A stretch of 64,000 bases of DNA from Setoptus koraiensis (lineage: Eukaryota > Arthropoda): contig CM106585.1 of NCBI GenBank assembly GCA_048013815.1, positions 8,122,001-8,186,000 on the forward strand, in the 5' to 3' direction. The position numbers and the translations under genes are program-made. Below the pieces are notes generated by a model, which was not told where the DNA came from, made no database searches, and saw nothing but the letters and a program-made list of their open reading frames with translations. Of this stretch, positions 24,322 to 34,000 are shown in pieces; position 1 is the stretch's first letter, and each line of letters starts with the position of its first letter.

Positions 24322-25009
24322 GTCAAGAGTTTTACAGTTGCTTCTCCTCTATCAACAAACATCCGCTTATGGTCAGTTAAGGAAAAGGGTGGTTTTGGGA
24401 CACCACTAGCTTCCCTTTGCTCGCGGATACATGGGGATTGGTCTGCAGGGGGTTGAGTAAGCCACGTATATCAATTATATTAATTAACTTTGTTTGTTTA
24501 TTTCTATTTAGTTTCTTTTCTCTGTATTTACAACTTTTTTATAGACTGCATTTTACATTTGTATCATCGTATTTTTACACACAGCCTCTTGCTCTCTCGT
24601 GGGCAATTGTTTACAAGTGTGTCCATGTTGTATTTACAAGAATATATATGAAAGTGTTTGTATGCGACGACAATTTTTGGTATAACTACGAATACAATTA
24701 GATAACAATAATATAAACATATGCAATTAATTTAATATTTATAGTTCAAATGTCAGAAAAACATAAATGAACTGGTAGTTTCCAAACTGCAAGTGACAAT
24801 AGATACAATGTAATAGTATGACGTTTTTTGAGGTGCATCATATCGGCAAGATCGCTGTAGACTTGTTGTGCCAATCAATCAGCATCTAATTGAGGCTGTC
24901 AGTCATACAGAGTTTCTTGGAAGCAATTTGCAATGAATGTCCACATTGAACGAGTTGCAGTTGCTGGAGAAACTTTTCAATATTCGAACAGTATCGGGAT
25001 AGTATGTAT

Positions 25010-28000
25010 TTAGCCCATTGACATAAATTGCATGACAGTTGCTGCTAGCGCCATGGGCGGCAGGAACAGGACCAATATAGCGAGAAATGTTGTCTTGAGA
25101 ATGGTAAAAACAGTGACAACCGATGTAGCCACACTAACGTTAAATATCTTTGAGAAAAAACCAAACACCCCCGCTGGTTTCTCAAGACTATGGGTGGGTC
25201 TATGTGTGCTGTATGCTCCTGAGTGACTATTCAAATGGGGCGCAATAATTGCATTTAATGCCTCTTGACTGCTTCCATTTGATGGCGAACCAGTTGTATA
25301 GACAGTAGTGTTGGCAGATAATATTTGGACTGGTTTAGCTGTGGTAGGCGGATAGCGATTGGGTGTCTTTGTTGGCTTAAGATGAGACGGTGTCTTGTTT
25401 GTGTGCAATCTAATTATGCCATTATCACTGACAGTGCTAGAACCGGGCGATTGACCAATATGAGTAGTGTCAGATAGGACAATCTTTTCCGGTGGCGGAT
25501 ATCTGGTTATATTGAAGGTGGCATTGTTGTTTGGGTTACCCTCATAGGACAAATGAATATCATTGGGCAACGAATCGCCGCCGTCGGAATGAATAACTAA
25601 ATGTTCGCTGGCCCCATTGGAAATGTTGTATCTGTTTGGATATTGATGATAGGGTCGCTTTGAGGTGCCAGCATCAAATTTAATATTCAACGCACCAAAT
25701 GGCGGATGCTTAGGCGGATAGGGTGTGGTGTTGTTTTGTAGTCCGTAAGATATGGTGACACTATTATCAGAGGGAAAATTTATTGGCATTATTTGCGGGG
25801 GCGGTGTTGATGTTTGTATGGGCCATTTTGTGAAGCCGGCGACAACATTATAAACGGGAAACTGTGTTGTTGGCGTCAGCTTCATGTTTGGCCTGCCAGG
25901 TTTGTAGGGCACCAAAAGTTTATTGTTGTGCATTATGGTTGTGTTGGGCGGCAGGCGCATACTGGCCGCCTTGTCCACCACTGTCAACGGATGCGATTGC
26001 ACATAATCGTCATATTTGTTTTTTAGTTTGTGCACCAGCCTGACGTGAGTGGGCGCCGAGGTTGTTGTGGGTATCCACAAATGTAGCGATTGTGGCGGCC
26101 TCCTCCTGATGGTGTTGTTGTTGGCAAGCCAGTGTTGGCCGGCGTACATTTGTCCGATGTTGCCCGTCTGTTGTGACTGGTGGTTGTCGTGACTTGCATT
26201 GATCATTGAACTGTTGTTGGCCATGTCAGTGTCATGGGCGTTGCCTGAGGCCTGTTGAATGTCGCCATCCAGAATGGACGGTTCCAAGGTAGTGAGGTGA
26301 TTGTAGTTGTGGTGAGCCGATGATGCACTATGGCCGCTGTCGTTGTTAGTAGTATAGTAGATGGTGTAATCATCGGATAAATTTTGATGATTTGCGAACG
26401 TTGATGTGGTTGTGAACGGTTGTTGTTGTTGTTGCTGCTGCTGCTGATGGTGGTGCTGTTGCTGTTGCTGGTGTGGGGGACGATACTGGTCGTTGGTGTT
26501 GGACTGACCATTGTAGTAGTAGGGCGGAGGCGGCGTCATTGGCTGATAGGACAAATTGGGCTGGTGTGTCGTAGAGGTAGTTGGAGTGAAACTGGTGCTG
26601 GGAATGAACGAGGTGCTGCTAGAGGGAGCCATTGTGGTGGCCCATTTTGGCAAAAAGCTACTGCTCGTCGCCATCGGGTTCGGTGTGGATGAGAAAAATT
26701 GCTGGCTGTTGTTGTTGGCGGCGCCTAACACATCGTTGCCGTCCACCATTATCACCTTGCCAGTGTCGTCGATAGTGATGTTGTTCAACATAATGGGGCC
26801 ACGACTGTTTCCGATACTGGCGCTGGCGCTGTTGTTGACGCTGCTGCTAAATATCATTTGTGGTGACGCTGTCGGTGCAATACTGTGGCTAAACAACGCC
26901 GGCAACGGACCATCGTCCACGTCTATATCCTCCAAATCGGCAACGTTGCCTGGCTGCGTCGGGCCCAAAGGGGACCCGGTCAGGTTGTAATTGACAGGAA
27001 CAGAGTAGTTGTAATAGCCTAAATCGGGCTGCTTGTTGTCCGTGCTTGTGCTTTTGTTTCTGCCCCCATTATTCACATTGGCAACCATTGGGTAATTGGG
27101 CCTCAAAAAATGAGCCAATGCATTGTTATTGTTGGTTGGCTGATTGAAATTATTGTGTTCGTTTGGGTCTAGCGCGTCGTAATATTTGTTTGTGTTGCTC
27201 AGATTATTAATTGATTGTTGTTGTTGTTGTTGTTGTTGTTGTGACTCATTATAACGATTTGTGATTCTCTTCTTCAACTGACTAGTTGTGCTCATATAGT
27301 TCAAGTTCAACGCTTCAGGTGAGCCCAGCGACGAACTGTTTTGTTTGTTTACTTTAACGTTGGTGGCGGCCTTTATGAGATTCACTCCGTTTATTGTCAA
27401 TGTCTCAATGGGAATCTGCTGATTAGTGTCCTCAATAAACAACACGGACGGTCCCTTGACGAAAACGCTCGAGCTATTGTTGGCATTAGTGGCGCTATTG
27501 TTGCCATTGTTGATGCCATTATCCAAAATCAACGACGAGCCACTGCTCGTATCCGTATAGTGCGAAATGGGCCCGACAGTGGGCGCATTCAAGCCTCGTA
27601 TCAAGGCCATTGGCTGCTTTCTCGATCTATCGTATTGGTCGTCCATAGGCTCTGATTGAGTCAACAACAAAGGTCGCTGGCTGCTCATGGGGCCCTGATG
27701 CTGCCCGTTATACTGGCTGTACAACTGGTGCTGTTGGGGCCCCTGCAACACTGTGCCACTTCCGTTGCTGTTGTTGTTGTTGTTGTTGTCCAGAGCAACA
27801 GTGAGATTTTTCACCATTATGGGCGCCTCGTCGTAGATTACGTTTGCGTTGGTGTGATCAACGTTGTTGTTGTTGTCAATAAATGAGCTACTGTTGGCTG
27901 TGTTGTTATAGGAATAGAAATTGTTACCATTGGTGACATTGTAATTGCCAATCGTGCCCATTGGACTATTGTTTAGGCTGTTGTTTAGTAGGGACGGATG

Positions 28001-31000
28001 GGAGAATTCATTGATATCATAGTCGATACTATCATTGTGACCCTTATCACCATCGGCGTCGTCTTGGTCGCCGTTGGCGGTGTCGTCATAATAAGTCAAA
28101 CTGTTGTTATTGTGCGACGTATAGTAGCCAGAATCTAGTGAGGGCATCTCATCATAGACGTCGCCAGGTATCGACAAACTGCTACTGTTGTTGTCAGTTG
28201 TTGCATTAGCGTAACTGGGCACCGTCATTGAGCCACTGTTATTCGGGTTAATTGAGCCGCCCAATTGAGCTAATTGGTGGTGATACAATTGTGTGAAATT
28301 GTATTTCGGTTCATGTTGACTCTGTATGATATAATAGATTGTGTCATTAGAGTCGGACATGCCAGTAACCACTTGCTGGTGGCCATAATTGGTAGTTGTA
28401 TAATTAATATTATCCGCTACATAATTTTGTGGAGAATATGAATTGTTTGCATCTATCAATGTATGCTGCTGGCCTGAGTAATCGCTATTAATAATATTAT
28501 TATTATTGTTGTTATTATGAGAATCAATCATGGGTGTAACAGTGCTAGTGGCATCAAACGGCGGCGACAGGTAAGAAGGGGCGCCGTTTCTATTATTATA
28601 CAAGAAGCGAGTATCTGTGTTTGTATTGTTTGTGTCTGCATTAGTTGTAATTGAAGGATTAATTAGCATAACATTTGGCTTATCGTTGTGAATTGGGTAC
28701 TGTGGCAGTCTCGTTGTTTGTTGCCTCCGCTTCATATTCACATGACCCTTTTGATGCAACCTGTTTGCAGCAATCATATTATCACGTGTCTTGTTCTTAT
28801 AATGTGGCGGCCTACCATGTGCACCGTGGGCCCACAAACCGGAAGCGAGCTGTTGTTGCTTGTTTTTAAGTTTGTGATTGTTATTTGTTTGCTTTCGTCT
28901 ATTTGGGGCCGATGATAGCTGTTGTTGGTGCCAGTGATGATGTAGCAAGTGATTGGTTGCGTCTGCAGTTTTGTTAGTCGTTGAGGCTGCTGGCGCTGTT
29001 GTTGTTGGCGAGGGCCTCCTACGAACCAATTGACTGACAACAGCACCGCCGGCCCAATGTTTGTTGTGTGTCTGACTGTGATTATTGAGATTAGAATTAG
29101 CGTGATTGTCCCTAATGAGATTGTAATTATTGTGATTATTATTGATATAATAATCATCCGCTGGAGCATAATTGACCGCTATTAGTCGATTGTTTTCATG
29201 CCCACCCTGACCAATGCCGCTGCTCGTGCCGACGCCCTGCTCCAGATTGTACATTATGGGCGCCTGACTTGATTGCTGGCCAGCGCCACCGGAAGCGCCA
29301 CCGACCGATTGCACGGTTATGGGCGAAGGTAATGGTATTGTGTTATTGGCTGAGATCAATGAATACCTGTTTTGGCTGCTATCACTATTGTTGTTTCTAT
29401 GTGGTCTGCTGTTGTGTCCAATCAATATCATTGCTGGCTGCTGGGACTTGTTTTTGGTTGGCGCCGCTCGCACTAGCTGCAAATATATTGGTTTATTATT
29501 AACCTGTTGTTGTTGTTGCTGCTGCTGTCCCCCTGATAATACACCAATGGCGCCATCTTTCGTCGGCTTCTCGTCGCCATTATAGATCAAATCAAGTAAA
29601 TGATCTGAGGTGTTGTTGCCAATGTTATCATTGTTGCCAATCATTATTTGGTCGGCATACTGTTGTTGTTGCGCGCCAGTTACCTGTACAGCATTATTAT
29701 TATTGCTGTTGCTGTTGTTGTTGTTGTTGTTGTTGTTGTTGTCATTACTATTACTGTAATGCGGTTTACCGTTATAGTTACCGTCACTATGTAGCAACAG
29801 TGTCTGGTTGGCGCCATTCAACTCATACAAGCTTGCCATTGGCCCCCTATCCTGCTTAGTTACCAGCTGCACCACTGTTGGCGGTGGCGTGGTTGTCGCG
29901 GTCAAGTGATTAGCGGCAGCAAGGCCGTTGGTGAAACTGGACCTTAGAGGACTATGATTGTGTAATGTAGTAATGTCATGCTTTTTTACATTATTATTAC
30001 TATAATCGTCATCATCATTGTTCAATGGCTGGTGCTGATGGTGGCCAAAGGTAACATTACTATTATGATGATTGCCGTTACTGTGAGCAGCGTTGCTTGA
30101 GTTGTTGCCGCTGTTGTTGTTGCTGTTGTTGTTGTCGTCAATATCAATTGGATCCAATACAAATAGCTCACTCGTTTGTGTGTCCACACCTGAGTTTGGC
30201 AACGTCAGCTCCGTGTTGTGGCCATTGTTGATTATTTGCGGCTGCCTGTAGTCATTGCTGTTGGTTGCATTGACAGGTGATCTAGTTAGTGTGGGACCAC
30301 TGTCACTTTGTTTGTGCCTGCCACCGCTGCTGCTGCTGCTGCTGTTGGTGTTGCGATTCACCTGTTGCTGTTGTTGTTGTTGTTGCTGCTGTTGCTGCAG
30401 GGTGAGAACTTGGTGCCCTTGATGGGCACTGTTGTTCACTTGCAGTTTTTGCTGCTGTTGGTGCTGCTGTTTGCGCTGATGAGATGAAAGTAGCTTGTGT
30501 GTCACAGGCTTAACATAATTGTATTTGGTGATGAGCAGGTCAGCAGCCAGACTCTTTTTAGCCACTTGACCACTGACTGGCTTGCCATCGTGGCCCGTCG
30601 ATGCGATTCGCGCCTGCGACAATGGCGCCCTCGTCGTCATCGGCTGCTGTTGTTGTTGCGCTGCGGCGGAACTGTCATTGTTGCTGCTGGCCCGCGACGG
30701 GTTGCCGAGCGGCGCCGGCGAGTAGCCAAGTTGCTGCGGTTGGCGAGACGCCGCCGCCGCCGCCGGTCGCCAATCGTGACCTAGTAGCAGCGAGTCACCT
30801 GTAACTGTCGGCGCTGGCCAACTAGGCGCCGTAGTATGCACCAGCGAGCCCGACTGATTTAAGCCATCAGAATCAATAGTGTCACGCTGATCAGATGACA
30901 ATGTCTCATTGGCATCGACTAAACTGCTGCTATTAGCCACTATTACGTAACTGGGCATCGGCGGCTTGCGACGGTGCTGCTGTTGCTGTTGTTGTTGTTG

Positions 31001-34000
31001 CTGCTGCTGTTGCTGCTGCTGTTGTTGCTGCTGCTGTTGTTGCTGCTGCTGTTGTTGCTGCTGCTGCGAATGGCCAATGGATGCACGATTCTCATGGTGA
31101 CGCATTTCAGTGGGGTATTCAGCGTCTGCGGTTTCATTTGCTATCAATTTGCTACCAGCGGCAGTTGTCAGCAGCATCAGTTTAGCCTGCTGCTGATGCT
31201 GCTGACCGTTCGGCTTAACGCTTGAATGATTCGAAGCCGCCGAGGACATGGCATACGGCGGCGAAGAAGCCGCATTCGGCGAGGACGCCGCCACCGCCGC
31301 CGTTGCCGCCGCCGCTGCCGCCGAAGCAGCATCGGCCGACCAATAGTCTTGGCCATTATTAGCGAGCGATAATTTGTTTATGTTTTGTCTTGGCGTCGAT
31401 ATCGCACTGTCGCGCACTGTTGTGGACAGTTTCGGCCAGCCGTTGGCGTCATAGTCAGCGTTAGCGTCGTCCATGTTGCCGTTGTGGGCATGATGCGACT
31501 GCGGATCAAATGTCGCCGATACCAACCTGTCGATGTTGTTGTTGTTGTTGTTACTATTGTGCAACTTTGAGCGATTGTTGTCCAGTGTGTTTGTTGTTGT
31601 TGTTGTTGCGAGCAATTCATTGCCAGCGATCATTTGACTTCCATTAAAAGATATTAGCGCCGGCGCGGATTTGTTGGCCGGCGACGACTCATCGCTGGCC
31701 AACAGGTGAGCGCCGTTGTGGCGCCGTTGCTGTTGTTGCTGTTGTTGTTGTTTGTTGGCCCGGCCGTCATAAAATTGGTAGTTGGACTTGAGCGCCGGCG
31801 AGTCATACGGACCATGCGAATATTGTTTATTATTGCTCGTTATGACCAGCGCCGGTTGTTGCTGGTCGGCCGGCGGCGGTCGCTTGGCAGCGGCTACCTG
31901 TTGCCGGTGGCTTTGTTTTGTCTTTGTCGCTGGTGGCTCAATCATCATCAAATTGTTGCTGTCGTTGTCATTGTTGTTGCTAACAACTGACACCGGGCTA
32001 TTGTGAGAAGAATCATTGCCATTATCGTTGATTGATCCCGAAACAAAACTGTTATTTTGTGTTGTTTTAGTCGGCGCTTGTTGCCGCTGCGACGGCTCGC
32101 CAGCGGTCCTATTGAGCTGTGCACTCGGTGTCGCCGTAAGCCTATTCCTGTTATTGGCCACGGTGGTTCCTTTGTTTGTGAACCTGTTGCTTGTTTTTGC
32201 GATATTAAGCAACGACGACGAGCCGCTGCTATTATTGCCGGCGCGATCAATTTCGCCGCCGCCGCCGCCGCCAGTCGCCGAAGACGACATGTTATGATGA
32301 TGATGACGCTGATAGTGGCCGCCTCTAGTTGCGTAATAATTGCTGCCCAGCTCCTGAGCGGCCATTGTTAGACCGGCCAGAGAGGTGAGCGCTTGCGACA
32401 TTGATTTGTGCGACTCCATGTCAAACATTTGTTTATTGTAATTAGCAATGGAGTCGGCGTTGGTTGGCGTTGTTACGTTGTTTGCGCCGTTTGGCGCGCC
32501 GGCGCCGGCCATCGGCGAGCTCGCTGGCCGCCATTGTTGCTGCAAATGTTTGTTGTGCAAATGGTTGTTGCTGTAATATTGATTGTTCTTTATAAAGTTG
32601 GCAAATTTAGATATAAACGGCGTGCGAGTTGTCGTGGTGGAAGTGGACGTCGTTGTTGTTGTTGTTATCGGTGTTGTTGTTGTAGCATTGTTTGCATCGA
32701 TTGTGTGCCGCGTAATTGTGCCGTTAGAGGAAGTGAGCCAGTCGTTAGATAACGACGACGGCTGTTCCGCCGGCGCCGACGGGCCATCGACCGTGGACAA
32801 CGTCGAGGATATGTGCTCGAAATATGGCATCGACGACGTCTGTATTTGCAGCCTGTCCGCAAACGGCCTGACCGTGCTCACCCTGGCGCCCAATTCAGGC
32901 CCGTGATCGGCCTGTTGCTGCTGCTTGACCCGTTCAACTAGCTCCGCCGGTGTCCGCGTCAAGTGATTGTTTGTCACCTGAAACAACTCACCTGTCGCTG
33001 GCGGCGCGCTTCCGTTTTGGCTCTGGCTAGCAAACGCAACAACCTGTTGTGGCTGTTGTGGCTCCACTTGACTGTACATAATCAAATTGCCTTTGTGATA
33101 ATTGCTGCCATTCTTCTGTCTCAGAGACAGCGCCCATGGGAATGGGGCGCCCGTTTGGGTCGCTTGTTTGTGCTTCAAGCTGGCCACACTGGTCACACTG
33201 GGCACGATCGCTATGGGCAACGACGAGGCTATCAGATTGGTGAAGGTCTCAGGCGGGTCGCCGTGTTTGTTTGCGTTGCTGCCGGCCTTTGTTTTACCCT
33301 CTGTCGTGTTGTTGTGATTGTGCGACACAACTGGCTCGTTTGCGGTCGTCGCCGGCGGTCGGTTTGGCCTTCGGCGGAGCCCTTCCTCGTACAGTTCCCG
33401 ATTTCCGGCCTCATTATTGTAGATATTGTGGTTGCTGGTGGTGCCGCTGCTGGCGTGCTTGTGGTTGTGGTTGTGATTGTAATAGTTGCCACCGGCGTTG
33501 TTGTTTTGCGGCCACGCTCGATGCTGATCGGCAAACACCAATTTGCTGTAATCATCGTCATTGTTGGCCTGTGGTTGCTGTTGTTTCACCTTGTTCGGCT
33601 TGTTCCTTGTCGTTTTATCATTTATCTCGTTGCCGGTGTCCAGCGGCGGCGACCCATCGCCTGCGCTGACCAGTTGATGCGGCTGATGCGGCGGCTGCTG
33701 CTGTTGCTGTTGATCTAAGTGGAACAAGTCGTCCGGAAGTGACATGTTGTATGTGCTGTTCATTGCGTAAGGACTTGACATCACTAATGAGGCTCCGCGT
33801 ACGGAAAAATTGTTGCTTGCTGCTGTTGGTGTTGTTGTCACAAATTCCGCATTGGCCAGATTGTTCCCATTCATGTACTCTTTGTTGTGACCACTTAAAT
33901 CGAGATCGTACGGGGGCAAACCCTGCAGTGTGTTGGCATAATAATTGTCAATGTTGTTTGACAATGTTGTCTTCTTGTTTTGCCACTCGCGACCCACAGA

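Noticed and set aside
32963-33718. 251-codon plus-strand open frame inside the giant gene
   Set aside because: It is the antisense of the giant minus-strand gene; the Val/Cys/Leu-rich translation is what CAA/CAG-rich coding DNA gives in reverse.
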